Assembly (NCBI GenBank): GCA_965214335.1
Contig: CBDCBO010000008.1
Span: forward strand, 434,001 to 498,000
Reading direction: 5' to 3'
DNA: 64,000 bases
Source: Velthaea sp965214335
GTDB lineage: Bacteria; Vulcanimicrobiota; Vulcanimicrobiia; Vulcanimicrobiales; Vulcanimicrobiaceae
The position numbers and the translations under genes are program-made. Shown one piece after another: positions 16,390 through 24,358 of this stretch. Numbering within the stretch: the stretch's first letter is position 1; every line of letters starts with the position of its first letter. Under the pieces are notes generated by a model. It had not been told where the DNA came from and ran no database searches. It saw nothing but the letters and a program-made list of their open reading frames with translations.

Positions 16390-18009
16390 ATGATCGTGCA
16401 CGCCGGCGCCGCCCACCCGTCGCGGGCCGTCGCACGGGCGGCGAACGGCATGATAGCAACGCCGCATCCACAAGCCACGCTGGCCGGAATCGACGTCCTG
16501 CGCCGGGGCGGCAACGCCGTCGACGCGGCGATCGCGGCGAATGCGGTGCTGGCCGTGGTCTACGGCGCGATGTGCGGACTCGGCGGCGACGCTTTCTGGC
16601 TCGTGTACGATCCCAAGGGACGAAACGTGGTCGGTTATAACGGCTCCGGTCGTACGCCCAAGGCGGCGTCGCTGGACCGTCTCCGCGGTCCCAACGGACC
16701 GGTCTTGCCGCAGCGCGGCGCGCTCAGCGTGACCGTGCCGGGAGCGGTCCGGTCGTGGGCGGATGTCGGCCGGGCGCACGGCACGCGCGACCTCGACGAA
16801 CTGCTCGCACCAGCCGAACGCTGCGCGCGCGACGGCTACGTGGTGAGCGATATTTGCGCCGAGTATTTCGCGGCCAATGCCGAGTTACTCGAAAGCGACC
16901 GCGAAGCGGAACGGGTCTTTCTCGGCCACGGTCTTCCGCGCGCGGGCGAAATCGTCCGCAACGCCGATCTCGCTGCGACCTTGGCGGCCATTCGCGCCGG
17001 CGGCCCCGATGCGTTTTATTGCGACCGGATCGCCGAACGCATCGTGCGCACCCTCAATGCGCAGGGCAACAGCATGTCGCTCGACGATCTCGCCGGGCAT
17101 CGGACCGAGCGAACCGTCCCATTGCGGATCGCGTGGCACGGGCGCGAGTTGCTCGCGCATCCACCAAACTCTCAAGGCGCGGCGATGCTGCTGGTAATGG
17201 GAATGCTCGCGGCCGACGGCAACGCCGCCGAACCGCTGTGGCATCACTTGGCGATCGAAGCCGTAAAAGTTGCCATTCGCGAACGCAACGCACACTTTGC
17301 CGATCCGGTATTTTCGGAATCCGGCGTTGCGGCCAAACTCGAACCGCAGGCCCTCGCGGCGTGGCGCGCGACGCTCGATCCGGCGCGCGCGCTGCCCAGC
17401 GTGAGCGCCGGCGATGCGGGCGATACGATTTTTCTGTGTGCGGTCGACGCGTACGGTGGCGCCGTGTCGCTGATCCAAAGTTTGTATATGAGTTTCGGTA
17501 GCGGCATCGTCGCCCGCGATACGGGCGTTCTGTTGCACAATCGCGGCGCCTATTTTTCGTTGCAACCCGGCCACCCCAATGTCTACGCCGGCGGCAAACG
17601 GCCGCTGCACACCCTTTCACCACCGATGGTGTTGCGCGACGGCGAGCCCGAACTCGTTTTCGGCACGATGGGTGGCGACGGCCAGCCGCAAATTCAGGTG
17701 CAGTTGCTGCACTATATTTACGAGCGCGGCCTGAACGTGCAGCAGGCGCTCGATATGCCGCGCTGGATCTTTGGCCGCCATCCGGGCGCCGGGCCGTCCG
17801 GCGCCGCCGACGCCGAGGGCGTGCTCATCGAGTCGCGCTTCGATCCGCGGCTGGCGGCGTATTTGCGCGAACGCGGCCATCGGCTCAGCGAGTTGGGTCC
17901 GTACCGCAATGAAATGGGTCACGCGCACGCAATCGCGATCGATCGCCGGGCCGGCACCTTCGCCGGTGGCGGAGATCCGCGAGCCGATTCGCTCACGCTG
18001 GGGTATTAG
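16390..18009 (+). CDS. Gamma-glutamyltransferase family protein
   Basis: 539 residues, one polypeptide expected to cleave itself into large and small subunits. The N-terminus has the family stretch PHPQATLAGIDVLRRGGNA and the GLGGDAFWLVYD region. The probable nucleophile is Thr346 in AGDTIFLCAVD, where the small subunit begins, followed by VSLIQSLYMSFGSG and the GTMGGDGQPQIQVQ stretch. No signal peptide is visible, so it is more like cytoplasmic YwrD-type members than periplasmic GGT. The gene lies 39 bases after the carboxylase gene, perhaps co-transcribed. Confidence 0.9.
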   Translation: MIVHAGAAHPSRAVARAANGMIATPHPQATLAGIDVLRRGGNAVDAAIAANAVLAVVYGAMCGLGGDAFWLVYDPKGRNVVGYNGSGRTPKAASLDRLRGPNGPVLPQRGALSVTVPGAVRSWADVGRAHGTRDLDELLAPAERCARDGYVVSDICAEYFAANAELLESDREAERVFLGHGLPRAGEIVRNADLAATLAAIRAGGPDAFYCDRIAERIVRTLNAQGNSMSLDDLAGHRTERTVPLRIAWHGRELLAHPPNSQGAAMLLVMGMLAADGNAAEPLWHHLAIEAVKVAIRERNAHFADPVFSESGVAAKLEPQALAAWRATLDPARALPSVSAGDAGDTIFLCAVDAYGGAVSLIQSLYMSFGSGIVARDTGVLLHNRGAYFSLQPGHPNVYAGGKRPLHTLSPPMVLRDGEPELVFGTMGGDGQPQIQVQLLHYIYERGLNVQQALDMPRWIFGRHPGAGPSGAADAEGVLIESRFDPRLAAYLRERGHRLSELGPYRNEMGHAHAIAIDRRAGTFAGGGDPRADSLTLGY

Positions 18010-18090
18010 CGTAACGGACGCATAGCGGTGTCGCCGGTTACATCCGGTCTCATACCGAGGAAGCAGACTAAGGCAAGCGAACAACCGGGC

Positions 18091-19347
18091 ATGGCGCCCG
18101 CTTTCGCTCGGTTAATTTTTGTTGCTTTCGCAGTAGCGCTCACCGGATGCGGCGGCACCGACGGCGGCGCGACCGCTACCGATTCGGCAGCGGTTCAAGC
18201 CGCGAAGCCCGCGACGAATATTATTTTCGCGAGTACGACAAGCACGACGAGTGCGACGTTCGCGTCAGTACCGCATGAATCCGGAGCGGTCGCGCCGTCC
18301 GCGATGTTTCGCCCGACGCTCATGTCACAGGCGCTCGCTCCGGCCTCCGGTCCCACACCGCCGACGCGGTCGCCGATCATCGTCGATACCAATCCGGCGA
18401 CGACCGGCATTTTCGTGGGCAGCGTCGGCTGCACCACGCCGCAAACCGATTATCACTGCCTGCGAACGTTTCCATTGAGCTTTCGACACAGCTTGTCGTA
18501 CTTCGTCGCCTTCTCCGACTGGACGACGAGTTTAGAGTCGTTCATCAAGCAAGACTACATGGTCGCGTGGCCGGCGCAAAATGTTTCTCCGCTCATTACC
18601 TGGGTTCCGAACGGGGTCAAATATACCGATCTCGCCAGCGGTAAATGGGACGCCTATTTAATCGCGTCGGCGCAAGCGGTCAAAGCCTACAACGGTACGA
18701 TTTTCTTGCGCCCGTTCCATGAATTCAATGGCAAGTGGTTCTCGTACGGACTGGTAAATCAAGGCGCCGACGCTGCGGCCGACAAGCACTTCATCGCAGC
18801 CTGGCGGCGGATGGTGTGGATCTTTCGTCAGCAGGGCGTCACGAACGTTCGCTGGGTGTGGTGTTTTGCGAATAACGGCTCACCAAACCCCGTAAAGAAC
18901 ACGTGGAACGATCCGGCCAATGCGTATCCGGGCGATCAGTACGTCGATTGGGTCGCGTTCGATGCCTTTAATCGCGGAAATCAAGCCTTACAATTACCGT
19001 GGCTGACCTTCGACCAGTTGGTCGGCGCATCGTATGCCAAGGCCGTTTCCATTAGTGCCAACCGTCCGGTCATGATTGCCGAACTTGCGTCCAACGAGTG
19101 GGGCGACGACGGAATGCTCAAGAGCCAGTGGTTTTCGACGTTATTCTCAGAACTGCCGGCGGCGTATCCGCATCTGCGCGCGATCAGCTATTTCAATTAT
19201 TCACGTTCACCCTACTGGTACGGCCTGCAGTCGTCCGTCGCGGGCGACGGTGCTTGGATTACCGGCTTGCGTTCGGTCGACACGAACGGCGTGCTCAATT
19301 TCCGGGGCTATAACGTCCCGTTCAACAGCCTCACATCCTGGCAATAA
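18091..19347 (+). CDS. GH26-like glycoside hydrolase lipoprotein
   Basis: 418 residues. A lipoprotein signal (hydrophobic stretch ending VALTGC, lipobox LTGC) predicts an outer-surface lipid anchor, followed by a Thr/Ala-rich linker. The catalytic domain has the GH26 acid/base region FLRPFHEFNGKWFSYG and the nucleophile region VMIAELASNEWG, with trailing SYFNYSRSPYW. GH26 enzymes are mostly beta-1,4-mannanases; specificity is not determined here. ATG 18091 is preferred over an upstream GTG because the signal peptide starts there. Confidence 0.85.
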   Translation: MAPAFARLIFVAFAVALTGCGGTDGGATATDSAAVQAAKPATNIIFASTTSTTSATFASVPHESGAVAPSAMFRPTLMSQALAPASGPTPPTRSPIIVDTNPATTGIFVGSVGCTTPQTDYHCLRTFPLSFRHSLSYFVAFSDWTTSLESFIKQDYMVAWPAQNVSPLITWVPNGVKYTDLASGKWDAYLIASAQAVKAYNGTIFLRPFHEFNGKWFSYGLVNQGADAAADKHFIAAWRRMVWIFRQQGVTNVRWVWCFANNGSPNPVKNTWNDPANAYPGDQYVDWVAFDAFNRGNQALQLPWLTFDQLVGASYAKAVSISANRPVMIAELASNEWGDDGMLKSQWFSTLFSELPAAYPHLRAISYFNYSRSPYWYGLQSSVAGDGAWITGLRSVDTNGVLNFRGYNVPFNSLTSWQ

Positions 19348-19587
19348 TCGCTCGTTAGCTCCCGCGCGGGACGTTCGACTTCGGCGGCGCCGCCAAGGCG
19401 GTCGATGTAGCTCAGACGCTTCACTACCGGCTTAGTGCTGAGCAAAGGCGCCGGGATGTGCTGCGCTTTCTTTTACCATCCGCCGCACTCTCGACCTCGA
19501 TAACGCGCTCAGTATCTCGTACCGCCGGCCGAAGATAGAGGAGGCGACTCTGCTTTGTTCGCCGTCCGACGGAAGGTACGATCAGCG

Positions 19588-20121
19588 ATGAAATCTCTGT
19601 CACGTTCGGCCCTGCTAGGCGCAACGAGCGCTTTGGCTCTTGTCGGTATGCCGCTGATGACACGGCTCGTTGCCGCAGCCGAGAACGGTGCGGACCCCGC
19701 CGACCTCGATACGCTCAATACGGCGATCGAACTCGAACGTGCCGGCATAAAAGCGTATATGGACGCGGCCGGTACCGGACTTCTTTCTCCGGCCGTCGTG
19801 GAGATTGCAAAGGGATTTATCGCCGATCATACCGCGCATCGTGATGCGTTGATCGCCGCGGTCATTGCCGGCCGCGGAACGCCGACGACGAAGACATACG
19901 CAATCGAGTATCCCGCCTTTCACACGCAAGCCGATATCCTCGAGTTCGCGCTCGTCGTCGAACATAAAGCGGCAGCGACGTATCTATCCGTTGTACCCGA
20001 CTTAAAAAATCGTGACCTCGCCGGGGTGGCCGCATCGATTCTGGGCGTTGAGACGACGCACGTTTCGGTGCTCTCGAATGCCTTGGGCAAGCGGGTCTTT
20101 CCATCGCACTTCGTTAGCTAA
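19588..20121 (+). CDS. Exported ferritin-like domain protein
   Basis: 177 residues. A signal peptide (MKSLSRSALLGATSALAL, then PLMTRLVAAA) is followed by a four-helix ferritin-like domain (PF13668-type): ELERAGIKAYMDAAG holds the first E-x-x-x-x-x-Y pattern, FIADHTAHRDALI supplies an E/D-H pair, VVEHKAAATYLS and ILGVETTHVSVL the later Glu and His residues, consistent with a di-metal site. ATG 19588 chosen; a GGAAGG lies about 11 bases upstream. Role likely in metal or oxidant handling in the periplasm, by inference. Confidence 0.78.
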   Translation: MKSLSRSALLGATSALALVGMPLMTRLVAAAENGADPADLDTLNTAIELERAGIKAYMDAAGTGLLSPAVVEIAKGFIADHTAHRDALIAAVIAGRGTPTTKTYAIEYPAFHTQADILEFALVVEHKAAATYLSVVPDLKNRDLAGVAASILGVETTHVSVLSNALGKRVFPSHFVS

Positions 20122-20129
20122 CCCGAACC

Positions 20130-21407
20130 ATGCGCTTCCCCGTGATGCGCCGGCCCACCATTCGGCTCACCTTTTTGTGGCGCTTCATGCTCGTTACCTT
20201 GGCGGTCTCCGTCGGATCGGCGTTCGTGCTCGCGGCGAGCATGGAGCAGTCGCATCGCAAAGCGATTGAAACCGATATTGAAGTGAGTGCGATCAGTCGC
20301 TTGAGTGCCGAACTCACGCTTCCACTCGATGGGATCGCGGCAACCGGCCGAATGACGCGGCCGCTGCAACTTGCCTTTGAAAAAATAAGCAACGACGCAA
20401 AGCTGTTCGAATACGTTAGCGGGATGCGCGTGTACCGGCCGAACGGCAAGCCACTGTACCCGCCCGACGCGCTGGACGCTCTCGACGACGTCCACACGGC
20501 ACTCGCCAAAGATAATTTCGTGCGCATCGATCGCGGTGACCAGATTACGGCGTTCACGCCCTACTACACACAAAACGAACAGGTTTTCGTTATCGGCATC
20601 GACTTCGCATCGGGCCAACTCGGCGCGGCATATGCGCGCGAGCGGACCCAAGTGCTCACCGTCGTCGGCGTCGTTACCCTGATCAGCTTCATCTCGTTAC
20701 TCACGCTCGCGCTCGGCGCCTCACGTGAACTCGAACGGCGACGGCGCGAAGCGCAATCAACCTTCGTTGGTACGCTTTCAATCATGGCCGAAGTCATCGA
20801 TCTGCGCGATCCGTATACGGCCGGCCACTCCAAACGCGTCGGCGCCTATAGTCGCAAACTCGCAATCGCCATCGGTCTTGCCGCGCGCGAAGTCGACGTG
20901 ATCGAAAGCGGTGCGCTGCTGCACGATATCGGCAAAATCGGCGTGCCGGATGCGGTGCTCTTCAAGCCCGGGCCGCTCGATCCGCAAGAGCGCAAGACCA
21001 TTTCGATTCATCCAACCGTCGGCGCCCGGCTACTGGGCGGCATTTCAGCAATGCAGGACGTGGTTCCGTGCGTCCTGCACCATCACGAACGGCTCGACGG
21101 TAAGGGCTATCCCGACCATCTCAGCGGCGAGGCCATTCCGATCGGCGCGCGCGTGATCGCCGTTGCCGACACCTTCGATGCGATGACGACCGATCGACCG
21201 TATCGGCGCGCGCTTTCGGCTCAAAGCGCGATCGCCGAACTGGCTCGTGTCTCAGGCACGCAGCTTGACGAACGCCTCGTCCGTGCGTTTTCCGAATTGG
21301 TCGCTCGTGGCGAAATCGTTCCACCGCCGTCGCTTGCCGACCTCGAAGCACTCGGCGCGCCCGATGTGCCCACGCCGGCTCAAGCAACGCCGGTCAACGC
21401 GGCTTAA
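20130..21407 (+). CDS. HD-GYP domain cyclic-di-GMP phosphodiesterase
   Basis: 425 residues. One TM near the N-terminus, an extracytoplasmic sensor region to about residue 170, a second TM near 175-195, then the HD-GYP domain: GHSKRVGAYSRKLA, LLHDIGKIGVPD (HD), HPTVGARLL, HHHERLDGKGYPDHL (GYP), and VIAVADTFDAMTTDRPYR. All catalytic residues are present, so it should cleave c-di-GMP. It begins eight bases after the ferritin-like gene, suggesting co-transcription. With the EAL protein at 43.5 kb, c-di-GMP turnover is well represented. Confidence 0.93.
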   Translation: MRFPVMRRPTIRLTFLWRFMLVTLAVSVGSAFVLAASMEQSHRKAIETDIEVSAISRLSAELTLPLDGIAATGRMTRPLQLAFEKISNDAKLFEYVSGMRVYRPNGKPLYPPDALDALDDVHTALAKDNFVRIDRGDQITAFTPYYTQNEQVFVIGIDFASGQLGAAYARERTQVLTVVGVVTLISFISLLTLALGASRELERRRREAQSTFVGTLSIMAEVIDLRDPYTAGHSKRVGAYSRKLAIAIGLAAREVDVIESGALLHDIGKIGVPDAVLFKPGPLDPQERKTISIHPTVGARLLGGISAMQDVVPCVLHHHERLDGKGYPDHLSGEAIPIGARVIAVADTFDAMTTDRPYRRALSAQSAIAELARVSGTQLDERLVRAFSELVARGEIVPPPSLADLEALGAPDVPTPAQATPVNAA

Positions 21408-21946
21408 ACCCGAACACTCAATTTTCGTTCGCCGCCGTCGAGCGTCCACTCGTGCAAGACGTGCAGGCCGGGCCGGACGTTATCGAGGGTGTACTTCTGA
21501 TTGGCAGCGTCGGTCTTTACCCACGGGCCATCGACGATAACGATCGTGCCGTGCATCGTACCGTGAATGTGGCAGCGCACCGTCGCGACGCCGGCATTGG
21601 GAAAGGCTACCGTTTTGCCGGGGCCGTTGTCGTAAAAACCGATGTCGAACGGGTCGGGCGCGCCCTGGCTAAAGATACTGTGAAAGAACGCGTCGTCGTT
21701 GGGGAAGCGGACCGAGCTTCCGGCCGTGATCACGATGAGATCGGGAACGAACGCCTTGTTAACGTTGCGCATCTGCGCCTCGGGCACAGGCGCCGGCTTC
21801 GACTCATCGCTGATCCAAACGACGCCGGCTTGCGCGAGGGTCCCGCTATACGTCGCCGCCGCCCCAATCGATGCCGTTGCGAGTACGAAGCCGGCGGCAC
21901 CGATGGCCCAGACAGCCCGCAGCGTGATTAGATGCCGGCGTACCAT
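21404..21946 (-). CDS. Secreted cupredoxin-like protein
   Basis: 180 residues with a signal peptide (AVWAIGAAGFVLATASIGAAA). The copper-site residues of the plastocyanin/azurin type are visible: His in FPNDDAFFHSIFS, and Cys, His and a further His in VRCHIHGTMHG. A last segment VRPGLHVLHEWTLDG forms a C-terminal beta region typical of methylamine-utilisation-type blue copper proteins. ATG 21946 sits within the 3' end of the molybdopterin gene. It is the terminal gene of the redox operon and may carry electrons for it. Confidence 0.8.
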   Translation of the reverse strand: MVRRHLITLRAVWAIGAAGFVLATASIGAAATYSGTLAQAGVVWISDESKPAPVPEAQMRNVNKAFVPDLIVITAGSSVRFPNDDAFFHSIFSQGAPDPFDIGFYDNGPGKTVAFPNAGVATVRCHIHGTMHGTIVIVDGPWVKTDAANQKYTLDNVRPGLHVLHEWTLDGGERKLSVRV

Positions 21947-22671
21947 TCGTAGCCCTGGTCTTCCCAATATCCACCCTTACCGTCACCCTGGCCGCTAAAC
22001 GTCGCCGCAAGCTCGATCCGGTACACCCACTTGGCGCTTTTATATCCGAGCTGGGTTGGAATGCGCAGCCGGACCGGCGCGCCATGGTCCTGGTCCAGCG
22101 GCTTGTCGTTCAAGTCGAGCGCAAGCACCGTTTGCGGATGCGCAGCTTGGGCTAGATCGAGCGATTCGTAATAGTGCGAGCCTTGCGTATCGACATCGAA
22201 GCACGAAAAAATTGCGTAGCGAGCCGAGGGTTTGGGGCGCGCCGCACTCAGCACGTCCGCCAGCCGCACCCCGCGCCACTTGCCGATCGCACTCCAGCCC
22301 TCAACGCAGTCGTGACGCGTGGTTTGCGTTTGTAACGTCATCGCGCGGAGTTCCGCCAGTGAAAACGCGGCCGGCCGTTCGGCGAGCCCGTCGACGACGA
22401 GTTTGTACCGGCTCCAGCCGCCTTTGGCGAGATCGCTATAGGCTGAGTCGCTCGGCGTAGCGAGGCCGTTGGTTCGAAACACGCGATCGACGTCGGCGTC
22501 GGTGTACAGCCGGGCCATGCCGCGCGTACCGATAATCTTATGGTTCCAACTCTCCGCCGCGGTGAGGACGTTATGGAACGGACCCTGCGTCAGCGAATTT
22601 TTGAGGCTCGAACTGCAACCGGCAAGACCGGCCGCGGCGAGTGAGGATGCAACGAATAAGCGGCGCTTCAT
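21928..22671 (-). CDS. Molybdopterin-dependent oxidoreductase lipoprotein (sulfite-oxidase fold)
   Basis: 247 residues. The N-terminus MKRRLFVASSLAAAGLAGC has a twin-Arg-like start and a lipobox (LAGC). The sulfite-oxidase-fold domain has the Mo-binding Cys in TTRHDCVEGWSAIGKWRG, and SHYYESLDLAQAAHPQT and KPLDQDHGAPVRLRIPTQLGYKSAKWV, which match the YedY/MsrP-like group. It lies directly after (4-base overlap) a cytochrome b561-type gene, the usual partner. Probably a periplasmic reductase or oxidase; substrate unknown. Confidence 0.88.
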   Translation of the reverse strand: MKRRLFVASSLAAAGLAGCSSSLKNSLTQGPFHNVLTAAESWNHKIIGTRGMARLYTDADVDRVFRTNGLATPSDSAYSDLAKGGWSRYKLVVDGLAERPAAFSLAELRAMTLQTQTTRHDCVEGWSAIGKWRGVRLADVLSAARPKPSARYAIFSCFDVDTQGSHYYESLDLAQAAHPQTVLALDLNDKPLDQDHGAPVRLRIPTQLGYKSAKWVYRIELAATFSGQGDGKGGYWEDQGYEWYAGI

Positions 22672-23498
22672 AGACCGACGCCGTCGTGTTCCTTGAGCGT
22701 ATACCAGCCGGTAATCATCGAGCGCACGTTGTTCCAGGCTCCGGTGGCAAACACCAGCACCATGTGCGTAATGAAATAACCGATCAACAGCCCCATGATT
22801 GTAAAGTGCCACAGCCGCGCGAACTGCCGTCCGCCGAAGACGGCCGTGATCGGTCCGGCGACCGCGTCGACGCCGGGCGAAAGCGCCAGTCCGGTCAGTA
22901 TGATGAGTGGAATGAAGACGAACAGCACGACGGTATACGCCGCCTTTTGCAGCGGATTGTAGGTTCCGTGCGGCGGCGGTTCCTTGCGTAAGTGAAAATA
23001 GTAAAGTTGCATCGGCAGCAGCTTGGGAAGGTCGGATGGCCGCAGAATGAGCTCGCGCAAATCCTTGCGGATCGCGCCGGCGATCAAATAGACGACGATC
23101 GAAAGCGTAAGAAACCAGCCGAAGAAGAGATGCCAGCGGCGCCCGTCGGCGAGATCTTGCTCGCCCGGTAAGGTGACCCAGCCGGGAAATGCGCGCTCGG
23201 TTTTGGCCCCCGCGCCGTCGTCGGTAAAGCCGAGCACACCCGTGGTCGTGAAGGCGTGGCCGAAGACTTGCGTAACTCCGGCGACACTCTGGCCGTCGGA
23301 TGCCGTCTGACGCGCGCCGATCGACAACACCCGCTTCGCCGGGTTGCTCTTGTCCGAAGCATCTAAATATGGCGCCGCGTTAAAAATTTGCAGTCCCGAC
23401 ATGACGAGCACCAACATCGCCAGCGTCCAGACCCAGTGGCTCAATCGCGCGGCGATGGAATGGCGGTAGACGCGTTTGCCGGTCAACGAAGGCTCCAT
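22668..23498 (-). CDS. Cytochrome b561-type membrane subunit
   Basis: 276 residues with four or five TM helices: RLSHWVWTLAMLVLVMSGLQ, a loop with an extracytoplasmic insertion of about 80 residues, WHLFFGWFLTLSIVVYLI, VVLFVFIPLIILTGLALSP and FARLWHFTIMGLLIGYFITHMVLVFATG. His residues in the first, third and last helices are placed for heme b ligation, as in the formate-dehydrogenase-gamma/thiosulfate-reductase cytochrome b family. Translationally coupled to the molybdopterin gene, so it links that enzyme to the quinone pool. Confidence 0.88.
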   Translation of the reverse strand: MEPSLTGKRVYRHSIAARLSHWVWTLAMLVLVMSGLQIFNAAPYLDASDKSNPAKRVLSIGARQTASDGQSVAGVTQVFGHAFTTTGVLGFTDDGAGAKTERAFPGWVTLPGEQDLADGRRWHLFFGWFLTLSIVVYLIAGAIRKDLRELILRPSDLPKLLPMQLYYFHLRKEPPPHGTYNPLQKAAYTVVLFVFIPLIILTGLALSPGVDAVAGPITAVFGGRQFARLWHFTIMGLLIGYFITHMVLVFATGAWNNVRSMITGWYTLKEHDGVGL

Positions 23499-23578
23499 CT
23501 TCTCATAAACACACTATGCCGCCATTTGGTAGCGGGGCCGGTAAGCTTGCTTACGGAACGTCTGCCATCGTGTCGCAG

Positions 23579-24358
23579 ATGGTTTTACAAACCGAGCGCC
23601 GCGGCGGCGGCATCGTAGCGGTCAGGCTCGACCGCCCCAATGTCCGCAATGCGTTCAACGCGCAACTCATCGCGGAATTACGCGCTATGTTCGTTGCGTT
23701 GAGCAGCGACGACACGGTGCGTGCCGTAGTGTTATCCGGCGAGGGCCCGAGCTTTTGCGGCGGCGCCGACATCAATTGGATGCGCGACTCGCTCGCGCTG
23801 TCGATCGACGAGAACGTGCGCGACGCGGAGCGCATGGCGGATATGTTCCGCGCCATCGATACGTGTGCCAAGCCGGTCATCGGGCGAATCCACGGCGCGG
23901 CGCTCGGCGGCGGTGCCGGCCTTGCGGCATGCTGCGACATCGTCGTCGCGGCGGCCGATACCACGTTCGGCTTTACGGAAACGAAGCTCGGTATCATCCC
24001 GGCCGTTATTTCACCGTTCGTCTTAGCCAAGATCGGCGTATCAGCGGCGCGCGCGCTGTTTTTGAGCGGCGAGCGCTTTGACGCCGTTCATGCGCAGCGC
24101 ATCGGCTTGGTGCATCATGTGGTCGCAGCGGCGGAGCTCGATGCGCGCATCGAAGCGGTTACCATCGAGTTCGCGACGGCCGGACCGGCCGCGATCGCCG
24201 CCGCCAAGCGGCTAATCGGCGAAGTCGCCTCCGCTTCGCCCGCCGAAACGAAGACGATAACGACCCGCGCAATCGCGCGGGCGCGGACCTCGCCGGAAGG
24301 CCAAGAAGGCTTGCGGGCGTTCTTGGAACGGCGCGTGGCCGGCTGGGTCGCGAAGTGA
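23579..24358 (+). CDS. Enoyl-CoA hydratase/isomerase family (probable methylglutaconyl-CoA hydratase)
   Basis: 259-residue crotonase. It has RPNVRNAFNAQLIAEL, the oxyanion-hole stretches SGEGPSFCGGADINWM and GRIHGAALGGGAGLAACCD, and FGFTETKLGIIPAVISPFV. The Glu of the last stretch is a catalytic Glu candidate. Because it overlaps the gene for the biotin carboxylase subunit (GTGA) and is followed by HMG-CoA lyase, the best guess is methylglutaconyl-CoA hydratase of leucine breakdown; family members cannot be told apart with certainty. Start ATG 23579 preferred over an ATG at 23516 outside the domain. Confidence 0.88.
   Translation: MVLQTERRGGGIVAVRLDRPNVRNAFNAQLIAELRAMFVALSSDDTVRAVVLSGEGPSFCGGADINWMRDSLALSIDENVRDAERMADMFRAIDTCAKPVIGRIHGAALGGGAGLAACCDIVVAAADTTFGFTETKLGIIPAVISPFVLAKIGVSAARALFLSGERFDAVHAQRIGLVHHVVAAAELDARIEAVTIEFATAGPAAIAAAKRLIGEVASASPAETKTITTRAIARARTSPEGQEGLRAFLERRVAGWVAK

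Noticed and set aside
19348..19587. Possible tRNA-like sequence near GTCGATGTAGCTCAG
   Set aside because: Only the D-arm-like GTAGCTCAG string is present; no acceptor stem, anticodon stem or T-arm at proper spacing.
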